In this document: one piece after another, positions 1-7,133 of the stretch
How the letters are laid out: every line of letters begins with the position of its first letter
Position numbering within the stretch: the stretch's first letter is position 1
Assembly: GCA_964563975.1 (NCBI GenBank)
Contig: CAZLZJ010000045.1
Span: forward strand, 1-18,565
Direction of reading: 5' to 3'
DNA length: 18,565 nt
Source of the DNA: JAAYJR01 sp964563975
GTDB taxonomy: Bacteria; Bacteroidota; Bacteroidia; Bacteroidales; Prolixibacteraceae
Program-made: the position numbers and the translations under genes
Notes under the pieces: generated by a model
Databases searched by the model: none
Told to the model about the DNA's origin: nothing
What the model saw: only the letters and a program-made list of their open reading frames with translations

Positions 1-607
1 TCTGATTGCCAACAACCACCTCCTGGGTTCTCATTCCGACAAAAGAAAATGCCAAAACAGCATTTGGCGGGATATTTGTTAAAACATAGTTACCGTCAGC
101 ATTAGTCACAGTCCCTTGAGTAGTGCCTTTTACAACAATACTGACACCCGGCAGTGGCTGGTTGTTTGTATCAGTCACTTTCCCTGATACTGTGGCTTGT
201 TGCCACAAAGCTTTTGACGAGCTGCCCATAAATTCAGGCGTGGATAGGATAATCAATCTGTCATTAACAGAATAGGCCACATTTGTCCCTTCAAACAATT
301 TATTAAGTACGGTTTCAATGTTTTGGTTTTCTGCTTCAAGAGTAACTTTCCTTTCAACATCTATAACTTTCTCACTGTAAATAAAAAAGTAAAACTCACT
401 TTGTTTTTCAATATTATCAAGAATATCCTCAACAGTGGCATTTTCAAATTTAACAGTAAGCTTTTTAGTTTGTGAATAAGATTCATTTGCAAAAGCGCTG
501 AAAATCGAAACCATTATTAAAAAAGTTGTCAGTTTCATAACTCTTAATAGTTTTAAAACATTGGGCAAATAACTGTCCCAATTACATTTTCGATTAAATT
601 TTTTCAT
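1..607 (-). CDS. SusC/RagA-family TonB-dependent outer-membrane receptor, N-terminal 202 codons (cut by window edge)
   Basis: Probable outer-membrane receptor that imports glycans, peptides or other large nutrients using TonB energy. Only the N terminus is inside the window. Starting at the ATG at 607 gives a 23-residue extension (MKKFNRKCNWDSYLPNVLKL...) that runs in frame into a signal peptide from Met24 (MKLTTFLIMVSIFSAFA). An N-terminal STN-like domain follows at about residues 48-102, containing VEDILDNIEKQSEFYF and ending at LIILS. A CarboxypepD_reg-like beta domain begins near 115 with VSGKVTDTNNQPLPGVSI and continues through VTNADGNYVL. The plug and barrel lie beyond base 1. The STN domain marks receptors regulated through a FecR/ECF-sigma pair, and that pair lies directly upstream on the same strand. 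An internal start at 538 is possible, but the longer start matches the usual form in this family. The substrate cannot be inferred. Confidence 0.93.
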   Translation of the reverse strand, partial: MKKFNRKCNWDSYLPNVLKLLRVMKLTTFLIMVSIFSAFANESYSQTKKLTVKFENATVEDILDNIEKQSEFYFFIYSEKVIDVERKVTLEAENQNIETVLNKLFEGTNVAYSVNDRLIILSTPEFMGSSSKALWQQATVSGKVTDTNNQPLPGVSIVVKGTTQGTVTNADGNYVLTNIPPNAVLAFSFVGMRTQEVVVGNQ

Positions 608-636
608 ATTTTTACAATGTTTATAGTTAGAAAATA

Positions 637-700
637 CCCTGTAGTACACACAGGGATGTTTTTTTCGCATTACAGGGAGATGTTGAGAGCATTTCCCTGT
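637..700 (-). promoter_or_regulatory. Two hairpins built on CCCTGT/ACAGGG in the FecR-receptor intergenic region
   Basis: Between the FecR stop (744) and the receptor start (607) the six-base word CCCTGT or its complement occurs four times, at 637-642, 650-655, 672-677 and 695-700. They can form two hairpins: 637-642 with 650-655 (7-nt loop), and ACAGGGA at 672-678 with TCCCTGT at 694-700 (15-nt loop). Because the arms share one sequence, alternative pairings between the hairpins are also possible. This may be a structured leader or attenuator that sets receptor level relative to the regulators, or a processing site. Function is inference only. Confidence 0.4.
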
Positions 701-743
701 TTTTATAGAGATATTCATTTCATAGGCATATAATTTTTAATGA

Positions 744-1805
744 TCAACTTTTATTTGTTGTAATTATAATTTTTTGTCTTGAAAATGTACCATCCAACAA
801 TTGCTTACTGGGTATTTTAATATAGTTGATTGGAGCAGCTTTTTTCAGTAACTCAAGAATGTGATCAAGAGATTCATCTACAAATGTAGCTGTATAAGTA
901 TACTCTTTTACGTCGGTATCCGTAATTTCAATATCAACATTATACCATCTGCTCAACCTTTGAGCTATTGTAATAATACTGTCTCTTTTAAATATCAGTT
1001 TACCATTTTTCCAACAGATAAATTTTTCTATTTCTCCTATTGTACTGAATGTTTTCCCTGTCCGGATATCATAACTAACATGTTGTCCGGGCACCATCGC
1101 CCCAATAGGTACGGTTTTTTGGTTCCCGGCATGCTTTTCAATCATCACCTTCCCTTCAACCAGGGTGGTGGCAACAACACTTTCATCGGGATAAGCAGAT
1201 ACATTAAATTCTGTTCCAACAGCTTTGATATTCAAACTCCTTGCCTGAACAATAAACGGCATGTCAGGGTTGTGGGCAACATTAAAATAGCCTTCTCCGG
1301 TTAAGATTACTTCTCTGGTATTTCCGGAAAACTTTTGAGGATATTTAATTTTACTGCCATGATTTAAAAAAACCTCAGTTCCATCAGAAAATTGCACTAC
1401 AGTTTTAGAGCCTATAGGAGCAATAATCTCTAATGAATCGATAGTCATTTCAATATTATGTGCAATTTCTTCAGGTTTATTTGATAAAATATTAATAAGA
1501 ATAATCAATAAAGGCAAAAGCAAAACTGCAGCAACCCGGGTTAACCATGTGGCAATCAATACAATTGATTTATTATTTGCTTGTCTGCCTTCAATATTTA
1601 TTTTATGATGAATTTTATCCAATAAAGAAATAAGGGTTTCATTTTCAACAAGATTGTCATCTTCTTTAAAGTTCATCCAGTCATTTAACATCATTTTTCT
1701 TGCTTCAATACTGAATGAATCATTTTTTATCCACCTGACAACCTCTTGCAGCTCTTCCCGGGTGCACTGATCATTTAAAAACTTTATTAATAACTCTTTT
1801 GTCAT
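744..1805 (-). CDS. FecR-family anti-sigma factor / transmembrane signal transducer
   Basis: Inner-membrane regulator that holds the partner ECF sigma factor and relays a signal from the TonB receptor's N-terminal domain. The 353-residue protein has a cytoplasmic N-terminal segment (about 1-80, the anti-sigma part, DUF4880-like), one membrane span at about 87-107, a periplasmic FecR beta domain at roughly 130-240 (VVQFSDGTEVFLNHGSKIKYP, REVILTGEGYFNVAHN, FNVSAYPD) and a C-terminal STN-like DUF4974 region from about 270. I chose the ATG at 1805 (MTKELLIKFLNDQC) over a TTG 18 codons upstream because the family starts this way and the upstream codons lie in a hairpin. It lies 137 bp after the sigma gene and 136 bp before the receptor. 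Confidence 0.92.
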   Translation of the reverse strand: MTKELLIKFLNDQCTREELQEVVRWIKNDSFSIEARKMMLNDWMNFKEDDNLVENETLISLLDKIHHKINIEGRQANNKSIVLIATWLTRVAAVLLLPLLIILINILSNKPEEIAHNIEMTIDSLEIIAPIGSKTVVQFSDGTEVFLNHGSKIKYPQKFSGNTREVILTGEGYFNVAHNPDMPFIVQARSLNIKAVGTEFNVSAYPDESVVATTLVEGKVMIEKHAGNQKTVPIGAMVPGQHVSYDIRTGKTFSTIGEIEKFICWKNGKLIFKRDSIITIAQRLSRWYNVDIEITDTDVKEYTYTATFVDESLDHILELLKKAAPINYIKIPSKQLLDGTFSRQKIIITTNKS

Positions 1806-1815
1806 TTCTTCTTTT

Positions 1816-1841
1816 AAAACCTCCCGGCAAAATCCGGGAGG
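1816..1841 (-). promoter_or_regulatory. Perfect 8-bp GC-rich hairpin just before the FecR start codon
   Basis: Read on the minus strand, CCTCCCGG (1841-1834) pairs perfectly with CCGGGAGG (1827-1820) across a 6-nt ATTTTG loop and is followed by TTTT. It lies 14 nt upstream of the FecR ATG, inside the sigma-FecR intergenic region. The shape is that of a short intrinsic terminator or attenuator. The downstream arm also contains GGGAGG, so it could hide a Shine-Dalgarno-like sequence. Either reading would lower anti-sigma relative to sigma expression. The role is inferred; the structure is visible. Confidence 0.5.
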
Positions 1842-1942
1842 TGTTACCTGCCTGACCAACTAAACAATCTCTTTTAACAGAAATTTTTATAGTTATACGC
1901 CTGACACAAAAAACAGGACTATATAAAATGAATAATTTTAAC

Positions 1943-2527
1943 TTATAGAAATAGACTAATAAATAATATATTGATCGCAAATCCGCTATCAATATGTTTT
2001 CTTAAAAATGCCAATGTAGAAACAAGATGATTTTTGACTGTATTGGCAGATATATTAAGTTTTTTTGATATCTCTTCATGTGTCAGGCCCTCTTTACGGC
2101 TTAAAAGAAAAACCTCCTTTTGTCGTGGCGTTAACCGATCTAATAAAATATTAACCTGATTGGTTAATTCTTTGAAATGAATTTCGTTAATAATTTCATC
2201 TGCTTCATTTATCTTTTGCCTAACCTCAAGATTATCAAGGTACTTTTTTTCATTTACCCTTTTCCTTAATATGCTTATTGTAGTATTGTATGCAATAGTA
2301 AAAAGAAATGAATTAAAAGAGGTGTTAAGATCAATTTTTCGCCGGACTTCCCATATTTTTAAAAATACCTCCTGAACGATCTCTTCCGCATCAGATTCCT
2401 GCTTTATATAACGAAATACAAAACAGTATAATCTTTTACTGTAACGCTGATAAATGGTATCAAAAGCAAGCATATTCCCTTGCTTTAAAAGTCTTAGAAG
2501 GTCAGTATCTGATCTGTTATGAAACAA
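1943..2527 (-). CDS. ECF RNA polymerase sigma factor (FecI/RpoE-like, Bacteroidetes type)
   Basis: Sigma-70 family ECF factor that directs RNA polymerase to the linked receptor operon when released by the FecR protein. Of 194 residues, sigma region 2 spans about 18-90 (AFDTIYQRYSKRLYCFVFRY, EEIVQEVFLKIWEVR, FNSFLFTIAYNTTISILRK). Region 4 spans about 125-178, with LTPRQKEVFLLSRKEGLTHE and the helix-turn-helix EISKKLNISANTVKNHL. The length is normal for the family. The start is taken as TTG at 2527: an in-frame stop lies three codons upstream, and the first internal ATG (Met19) would remove part of region 2.1. A TATATTTG -7-like box lies 24 bp upstream. Confidence 0.93.
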   Translation of the reverse strand: MFHNRSDTDLLRLLKQGNMLAFDTIYQRYSKRLYCFVFRYIKQESDAEEIVQEVFLKIWEVRRKIDLNTSFNSFLFTIAYNTTISILRKRVNEKKYLDNLEVRQKINEADEIINEIHFKELTNQVNILLDRLTPRQKEVFLLSRKEGLTHEEISKKLNISANTVKNHLVSTLAFLRKHIDSGFAINILFISLFL

Positions 2528-2550
2528 TGGAAATTAAAATTCTATTGATA

Positions 2551-2558
2551 CAAATATA
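2551..2558 (-). promoter_or_regulatory. Candidate -7 box for the ECF sigma gene
   Basis: TATATTTG on the minus strand matches the Bacteroidota -7 consensus TAnnTTTG in all fixed positions. It implies a leader of under 20 nt before the TTG start at 2527. No TTTG -33 box is seen at the expected distance, so confidence is limited. Confidence 0.4.
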
Positions 2559-2706
2559 TAAATTCTAATAATGTTTTCTTTGTTAAGTTCATTTTATTCC
2601 GAACCTCTATAAAACCGGAAAGTACAAAATAAAAACTTTAATTTGAATTCACTGTCGGAATAACTACAATCTGATTTTAAAATTAAACTTTCTCGGTTTG
2701 TTTTGC

Positions 2707-2714
2707 TATATTTG
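2707..2714 (+). promoter_or_regulatory. Candidate -7 box for the macrodomain gene
   Basis: TATATTTG matches TAnnTTTG exactly and sits 21 bp before the ATG at 2736. A clear -33 TTTG at 19-21 bp spacing is absent. Together with the box at 2551-2558 it makes a divergent promoter region between the sigma and macrodomain genes. Confidence 0.4.
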
Positions 2715-2735
2715 ATTAAGATTACACTGTTATAA

Positions 2736-3275
2736 ATGAATACCATGAAGAAAGAAGTAGGAAACATAATTCTGGAAGCCATTCATGGTGACATAACCGG
2801 TCAACCTGATATGACGGCCATTGTAAATGCAGCTAACGCTTTACTGATGCCGGGAGGAGGTGTTGCCGGAGCAATCCACCGGGCAGCCGGTCCCGGTCTG
2901 GCTGAAGAGTGCAAGCCACTGGCGCCTATTGAACCCGGCCGGGCTGTAATATCAGGAGCTCACGATCTTCCTAATAAATATGTCATCCATTGCCTGGGGC
3001 CGGTTTATGGCAAAGATAAACCTGAAAATATACTTTTAGCCGACTGTTACAGGAATGCCCTCCGCCTTGCCGATGAAAAACAGATCGATTCAATTGCCTT
3101 CCCTGCAATATCAACAGGCATTTTCGGTTATCCCTTTGAAGCAGCAACTGATATCACTTTACAAGCTGTTCTTGAAGTCATTCCTGATTTGAAATATATC
3201 AGACATATAAGGTTTGTGCTTTTTGGAGAGGAAGATTATGAGGTATATATTGAAAGATTAAGAACAATTAAATAA
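2736..3275 (+). CDS. Macrodomain protein, probable O-acetyl-ADP-ribose deacetylase / ADP-ribosyl hydrolase (YmdB-like)
   Basis: Single macrodomain of 179 residues, essentially the whole protein. Such enzymes bind ADP-ribose and remove the acetyl group from O-acetyl-ADP-ribose or ADP-ribose from proteins and nucleic acids. Diagnostic motifs are GDIT near residue 19, IVNAANALLMPGGGVAGAIH at about 29-48 (the NAAN and GGGVAGAI ligand-binding loops), the G-G-D/E-like loop region around 70-75, and the phosphate-binding PAISTGIFGYP at about 122-132. The start could also be the ATG nine bases downstream. It is divergent from the ECF sigma gene. There is no partner ADP-ribosyltransferase beside it, so a general deacetylase role is more likely than a toxin-antitoxin role. 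Confidence 0.92.
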   Translation: MNTMKKEVGNIILEAIHGDITGQPDMTAIVNAANALLMPGGGVAGAIHRAAGPGLAEECKPLAPIEPGRAVISGAHDLPNKYVIHCLGPVYGKDKPENILLADCYRNALRLADEKQIDSIAFPAISTGIFGYPFEAATDITLQAVLEVIPDLKYIRHIRFVLFGEEDYEVYIERLRTIK

Positions 3276-3395
3276 ATAATTTATCATCACTAACCTTATT
3301 TTACGTTAGCATTATCGGCCGCTGTATTAAATATGTCATAAATACCCGAAAAGATTTTAATTTTGTCCGAAAAGTGTATATTTATAAAATAGGCA

Positions 3396-3413
3396 TCCCG
3401 ATTAAAATCGGGA
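3396..3413. repeat. Short palindrome TCCCGATT/AATCGGGA beside the scaffold gap
   Basis: TCCCGATT at 3396-3403 is followed two bases later by its perfect complement AATCGGGA at 3406-3413; a usable hairpin would have about 7 bp and a 4-nt loop. It lies 26 bp before the run of Ns. It could be a transcript end, a dispersed palindromic repeat or the edge of a repeated element that broke the assembly. Confidence 0.45.
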
Positions 3414-3438
3414 CAAACGACAATGATTAAAACATATG

Positions 3439-3538
3439 NNNNNNNNNNNNNNNNNNNNNNNNNNNNNNNNNNNNNNNNNNNNNNNNNNNNNNNNNNNNNN
3501 NNNNNNNNNNNNNNNNNNNNNNNNNNNNNNNNNNNNNN
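3439..3538. other. Run of exactly 100 N: scaffold gap
   Basis: Exactly 100 undetermined bases, the conventional size for a gap of unknown length. The left edge reads ATGATTAAAACATATG into the gap, which could be the first codons of a lost gene. The right edge lies 6 bp before the HAD gene, so that gene's promoter, and possibly more, is missing. Adjacency across this point should not be trusted. Confidence 0.97.
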
Positions 3539-3544
3539 ATTAGA

Positions 3545-4369
3545 ATGAAAAAATTAGACAATATAGAAATGGATAAAAAATCAATCATAGAAAAAATCAG
3601 AAACAAATCAGGGTTCATCTGTGATATGGATGGTGTAATTTATCATGGCAATACGATTCTTAACGGAGTCAAGGAGTTTGTTACATGGTTAAAAGATGAG
3701 CAAAAAAATTTTGTTTTCCTTACCAACTCAAGTGAATATACAATCAAGGAACTTCAGGGTAAATTATCACGCATGGGACTTGATGTTGATGCTGAACATT
3801 TCTATACCAGTGCTCTGGCCACAGCATCCTTTCTTCAAAGTCAAAAGCCAAATGGCAGTGCATATATTATTGGAGAAGCAGGGCTTATAAATGCACTATA
3901 CAATGCAGGATATTCAAGTAACAATATTGATCCTGACTATGTAGTTATGGGAGAAGCAAGGTCTTACAGTTATGAAGTAATTGAACGTGCGGTTAACCTG
4001 GTTAACAAGGGAGCCAGGCTTGTGGGAACAAATCCTGACATTAGCGGCCCTATAGAAAATGGAATAGCTCCTGCAACCAAAGCTCTTATTTCACCCATTG
4101 AGTTAGTCACCGGCAAAAAGGCCTATTTTGTTGGCAAGCCAAACCCGCTTATGATGCGCATTGCCTTAAAGAAACTGGGCTTGCGACGTGAAGATACCAT
4201 TATAATCGGCGACAGGATGGATACGGATATAGTTGCAGGTTTAGAAGCTGAAATTGACACCTGTCTCGTATTATCAGGAATCTCTACTGAAAAAACAATC
4301 AACAAATTTGCCTATCGTCCGCATTATGCTATAAAAGGAGTAGTTGAAATTGTAAAAGATTATAAATAA
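3545..4369 (+). CDS. HAD-superfamily IIA phosphatase (NagD/AraL-like)
   Basis: Cytoplasmic haloacid-dehalogenase-type phosphatase, likely acting on a small phosphometabolite such as a nucleotide monophosphate or sugar phosphate. All four HAD motifs are visible in the 274 residues. Motif I is DMDGVIYHG, with nucleophile Asp27 and acid/base Asp29. Motif II is LTNSS (Thr60-Ser63). Motif III is the lysine in VGKPNP (Lys198). Motif IV is GDRMDTD (Asp223, Asp228). The segment between motifs II and III (about 88-180) is the C2-type cap of the IIA subfamily and would set substrate choice. It may share a transcript with the small basic protein 50 bp downstream. The substrate cannot be told from sequence. 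Confidence 0.92.
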   Translation: MKKLDNIEMDKKSIIEKIRNKSGFICDMDGVIYHGNTILNGVKEFVTWLKDEQKNFVFLTNSSEYTIKELQGKLSRMGLDVDAEHFYTSALATASFLQSQKPNGSAYIIGEAGLINALYNAGYSSNNIDPDYVVMGEARSYSYEVIERAVNLVNKGARLVGTNPDISGPIENGIAPATKALISPIELVTGKKAYFVGKPNPLMMRIALKKLGLRREDTIIIGDRMDTDIVAGLEAEIDTCLVLSGISTEKTINKFAYRPHYAIKGVVEIVKDYK

Positions 4370-4419
4370 AATATTTTTAAACTAACAACCCTTCATACTC
4401 AAAAAGCAATCTACCTGCA

Positions 4420-4695
4420 ATGAAACTTAGAAAATCAATCAGGGTGATCCTATCTGATAAAAAAACTAAAACCAACGGTTTACATGTTAAATATATAGCA
4501 AGTCATATCCTCAATAACAACAGAACTCTTTTTCCCAATGAAAATGATCTTTCATTTGAAGTTCTGAAACAGAGAGTAAACAAGATCCTCCTTTATGATA
4601 TAAAAAGTAAAAATAGCGAGTTTGAAAGGGTTATCAATCCAAAAACCAACAAATATAAAAAAGGAGTTTATAAACTGAAAAAAAGAAAGCGGTGA
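4420..4695 (+). CDS. Small basic protein with HARE-HTH-like winged-helix pattern
   Basis: Protein of 91 residues, very rich in Lys and Arg, ending KLKKRKR. I do not recognise a named family with certainty. The pattern HVKYIASHILNNN near 23-35, then FEVLKQRVNKILLYDIKSKN and SEFERV before a hydrophobic YKLKK strand, resembles the HARE-HTH/HB1 winged-helix domain seen on restriction, chromatin and polymerase-linked proteins (helix, a D-I-K-x-K-x-S-x-F stretch, then a wing). A nucleic-acid-binding role is therefore plausible. It follows the HAD gene by 50 bp. Its stop codon overlaps the last six bases of the convergent tRNA-Ser, and its Lys-rich tail coincides with the T-rich tract downstream of that tRNA. 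Confidence 0.65.
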   Translation: MKLRKSIRVILSDKKTKTNGLHVKYIASHILNNNRTLFPNENDLSFEVLKQRVNKILLYDIKSKNSEFERVINPKTNKYKKGVYKLKKRKR

Positions 4696-4778
4696 GAGCG
4701 GGATTCGAACCCGCGGTACAGTTTCATCCGTACGTCGGTTTAGCAAACCGATGGTTTCAGCCACTCACCCACCTCACC
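4690..4778 (-). tRNA. tRNA-Ser(GCT)
   Basis: Class II tRNA reading AGC/AGU serine codons. The acceptor strand GGTGAGG (4778-4772) pairs with TCTCACC (4697-4691), with one G-U at the inner end. The anticodon stem TCGGT/ACCGA encloses the loop TTGCTAA, giving anticodon GCT. A long variable arm follows, typical of serine tRNAs, then the T arm GCGGG-TTCGAAT-CCCGC. The discriminator base is G at 4690 and CCA is not encoded. A strong promoter lies about 45-75 bp upstream, and a T-rich tract (CTTTCTTTTTTT) follows the 3' end and may end transcription. Confidence 0.96.
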
Positions 4779-4821
4779 TTTTCCTTAGTTATAACAGCAA
4801 ACAGCTGAAAATTTGTGGGCT

Positions 4822-4852
4822 CAAATTTATTAATTGTTTTAATATAGGCAAA
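4822..4852 (-). promoter_or_regulatory. Consensus Bacteroidota promoter for tRNA-Ser
   Basis: On the minus strand TTTG (4852-4849) is followed after exactly 19 bp by TAAATTTG (4829-4822), matching TTTG-N19-TAnnTTTG perfectly. Transcription would begin near 4815, giving a leader of about 37 nt before the tRNA. This is the best promoter match in the window and supports the phylum assignment. The rest of the 4779-4975 interval shows nothing else I can name. Confidence 0.75.
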
Positions 4853-4975
4853 ATCTTTCCTGAATTTATTATATCTATCATAATTTGATGGTGACATTTC
4901 GTCATAATAACCTATTGGCATACCGTTTGAATAGATAGCAAGAAATAAATTAAGTGTAATTTAAAAGATAAAAAT

Positions 4976-7030
4976 ATGCAAACAGGAAAAATTGGCGTAA
5001 CCAGTGAAAATCTGTTCCCAATCATTAAAAAATTTCTCTACTCAGACCACGACATTTTTTTAAGAGAAATTATCTCCAATGCTGTAGATGCAACTCAAAA
5101 ATTAAAAACTCTTGCTTCAAAAGGCGAATATAAAGGAGATATTTCTAATCTTAGAATAGAAGTAAAGCTGGATAGTAAGGCTAAAACAATAACTGTTTCC
5201 GATAGTGGGATCGGAATGACGAAAGAGGAGATTGAGAAATATATTAATGAAATCGCCTTTTCAGGAGCAAATGATTTTCTTGAAAAATACAAAAACGATG
5301 CCAATGCCATCATAGGGCACTTCGGACTTGGTTTTTACAGTGCTTTCATGGTTTCTGAAAAAGTGGAAATAGTTACCAAATCATATAAAGAAGAAGCAAA
5401 AGCTGTAAAATGGAGTTGTAAAGGTAATCCCGATTACACTATAGAAGAAACAGGAAAAGAGGCTGTCGGAACCGATATTATAATGCATCTAAACAAAGAT
5501 TCGGAACTGTTTATTGATGAGTCCAAAATTTTGGAAATTTTGGAAAAATATTGTAAATTTCTTCCTGTGCCAATTATCTTTGGTAAAGAAAAAGAGTGGA
5601 AAGATGGAAAATATGTAGATACCGGCAAAGAGAGACAGATTAATGATACTGAACCTGCATGGACAAAAAGGCCTGCTGATCTTAAAGACGAGGATTATAA
5701 AAATTTCTACCTGAAGCTATACCCTATGGCCGACGAACCCCTCTTTAATATTCACTTAAATGTTGATTATCCTTTCAATCTGACAGGTATTCTCTATTTT
5801 CCAAAAATAAAAAACAATTTTGAAGTACAAAAAAACAAAATACAGCTATTTAGTAACCAGGTATTTGTAACCGATTCTGTAGAAGGAATAGTTCCGGAGT
5901 TCCTAACTCTTCTGCATGGAGTAATCGATTCACCTGATATTCCTTTAAATGTCTCGCGCTCTTATCTTCAGGGGGACCCCAATGTAAAAAAAATCAGCGG
6001 TCATATTTCAAAAAAAGTTTCTGACAGGCTGAAAGAGATATTTTCGGCCGACAGAGAGCAGTTTGAAAAAAAGTGGGATGACCTTAAAATATTTATTGAA
6101 TATGGCATGCTGACCGATGAAAAGTTTTATGAAAGGGCATTAAACTTTTTCCTCTTTAAAAATACCGAAGGTAAATATTTTACTTTTGAAGAGTATGAAA
6201 AGCTTATTAAAGAGGAGCAGACAGATAAAGACAAAAACTTAGTATACCTATATACGACCAACAGGGAGGAACAATATACATTTGTTGAGGCTGCAGGAAA
6301 TAAGGGTTATGACGTACTGATTCTTGATGACGTACTTACACCGCACCTGATAAGCCGCATTGAACAAAAAAATCCGGATAAAAAATTTATCCGCGTTGAT
6401 TCAGATGTTGTCGAAAATCTTATTAAAAAAGAGGATAAAGAAACAAAAGAGCTGTCATGGGAAGAGAAACAGGAACTTTCACCTCTATTTCAAGCAGTAT
6501 GCCCTGAGAATGACAACCATACATTTATTGTTGATTTCCAGGACCTGGGAGAAGACGGAGTGCCTATGGTAATCACCCAAAGTGAATTTATGAGACGAAT
6601 GAAAGATATGAGTCAGGTGCAGGGCGGAGTGAGCTTTTATGGCAATTTGCCCGACAACTTAACTTTAGTTGTAAATATCGTGCATCCATTGGTGAAAAAA
6701 ATTATTGATTCAAAAGATAAAAAGCTTGGCAGCAAACTTGAAATTGCCAATGACGGAATTTCAAAAAAGAAAAGTGAAATCGAAGTAGTTAAAAAAGAAG
6801 AGCTCAGTAAAGAAAAACAAAAATCAAATGAAGAGGAAGACCTGCTCAGCAGCCTTAATGATGAACTTGCAAAATTGGAAGAATCAAAAAGGAAACTGTT
6901 GACAGACTTTGGAAAAAAGAGTAAACTTGCTAAACAACTGATTGACTTGGCCCTTCTGGCCAATGGAATGTTAAAAGGAGCTGATCTTGATAAATTCATT
7001 AAAAGAAGTGTGGAATTAATAAAGAAATAG
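4976..7030 (+). CDS. htpG: Hsp90-family molecular chaperone HtpG
   Basis: ATP-dependent cytoplasmic chaperone of 684 residues that helps late folding of client proteins. The N-terminal GHKL ATPase domain (about 1-215) has FLREIISNAVDA (Glu31 catalytic base, Asn35 for magnesium), DSGIGMT (Asp76 contacts adenine) and the lid segment GHFGLGFYSAFMVS near 115-128. The middle domain (about 225-500) carries KIQLFSNQVFVTD and the catalytic-loop arginine in DIPLNVSRSYLQ. The C-terminal dimerisation domain follows. Around 600-640 is a charged Lys/Glu-rich, probably coiled segment (KKEELSKEKQKSNEEEDLL) typical of Bacteroidota homologues. I found no convincing promoter in the upstream interval. A terminator follows the stop. 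Confidence 0.98.
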   Translation: MQTGKIGVTSENLFPIIKKFLYSDHDIFLREIISNAVDATQKLKTLASKGEYKGDISNLRIEVKLDSKAKTITVSDSGIGMTKEEIEKYINEIAFSGANDFLEKYKNDANAIIGHFGLGFYSAFMVSEKVEIVTKSYKEEAKAVKWSCKGNPDYTIEETGKEAVGTDIIMHLNKDSELFIDESKILEILEKYCKFLPVPIIFGKEKEWKDGKYVDTGKERQINDTEPAWTKRPADLKDEDYKNFYLKLYPMADEPLFNIHLNVDYPFNLTGILYFPKIKNNFEVQKNKIQLFSNQVFVTDSVEGIVPEFLTLLHGVIDSPDIPLNVSRSYLQGDPNVKKISGHISKKVSDRLKEIFSADREQFEKKWDDLKIFIEYGMLTDEKFYERALNFFLFKNTEGKYFTFEEYEKLIKEEQTDKDKNLVYLYTTNREEQYTFVEAAGNKGYDVLILDDVLTPHLISRIEQKNPDKKFIRVDSDVVENLIKKEDKETKELSWEEKQELSPLFQAVCPENDNHTFIVDFQDLGEDGVPMVITQSEFMRRMKDMSQVQGGVSFYGNLPDNLTLVVNIVHPLVKKIIDSKDKKLGSKLEIANDGISKKKSEIEVVKKEELSKEKQKSNEEEDLLSSLNDELAKLEESKRKLLTDFGKKSKLAKQLIDLALLANGMLKGADLDKFIKRSVELIKK

Positions 7031-7051
7031 CAAAATATATTCATTAATTTT

Positions 7052-7085
7052 AAAAGGGTTATCTCTATAAGGATAGCCCTTTTTT
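7052..7085 (+). terminator. Intrinsic terminator after htpG
   Basis: GGGTTATC (7056-7063) pairs with GATAGCCC (7072-7079), with one G-U, across an 8-nt loop. It is flanked by AAAA on the left and TTTTTT on the right, so it may also work on the other strand. It begins 22 bp after the htpG stop and separates htpG from the cytochrome gene. Confidence 0.85.
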
Positions 7086-7133
7086 ATGGTTTTAAAAAAA
7101 TTATCTCAATATTTGCAAAATAAAAACCGGAAC

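Noticed and set aside
1..607. Truncated SusC gene as a pseudogene
   Set aside because: The frame is open up to base 1; it is cut by the window edge, not broken.
861..1304. 147-residue open frame antisense to FecR
   Set aside because: Overlaps a gene with clear domains throughout and shows no motif of its own.
2736..3275. Macrodomain as antitoxin of a DarTG-like toxin-antitoxin or defence pair
   Set aside because: No DarT-type or other ADP-ribosyltransferase is encoded beside it; the neighbours are a sigma factor and a scaffold gap. A partner hidden in the gap cannot be excluded.
3427..3618. Open frame spanning the N run
   Set aside because: More than half of it is undetermined residues; it exists only because Ns contain no stop.
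4552..4764. 70-residue open frame on the minus strand containing RIPLSPLSFF
   Set aside because: It reads through the tRNA-Ser gene and antisense to the small basic protein; the peptide is a typical tRNA translation artefact.
4926..4964. TTTG and TAATTTAA as an htpG promoter
   Set aside because: The spacing is 27 bp and the -7 box lacks the TTTG end, so it does not meet the consensus.
6637..7044. 135-residue serine- and leucine-rich open frame antisense to the end of htpG
   Set aside because: It is the complement of the Lys/Glu-rich htpG C-terminal coding region, has no family features and no promoter.
7086..7133. Upstream ATG of the cytochrome gene (7086)
   Set aside because: It touches the T-tract of the htpG terminator and would place a charged 16-residue extension before a normal signal sequence; the ATG at 7134 fits better.
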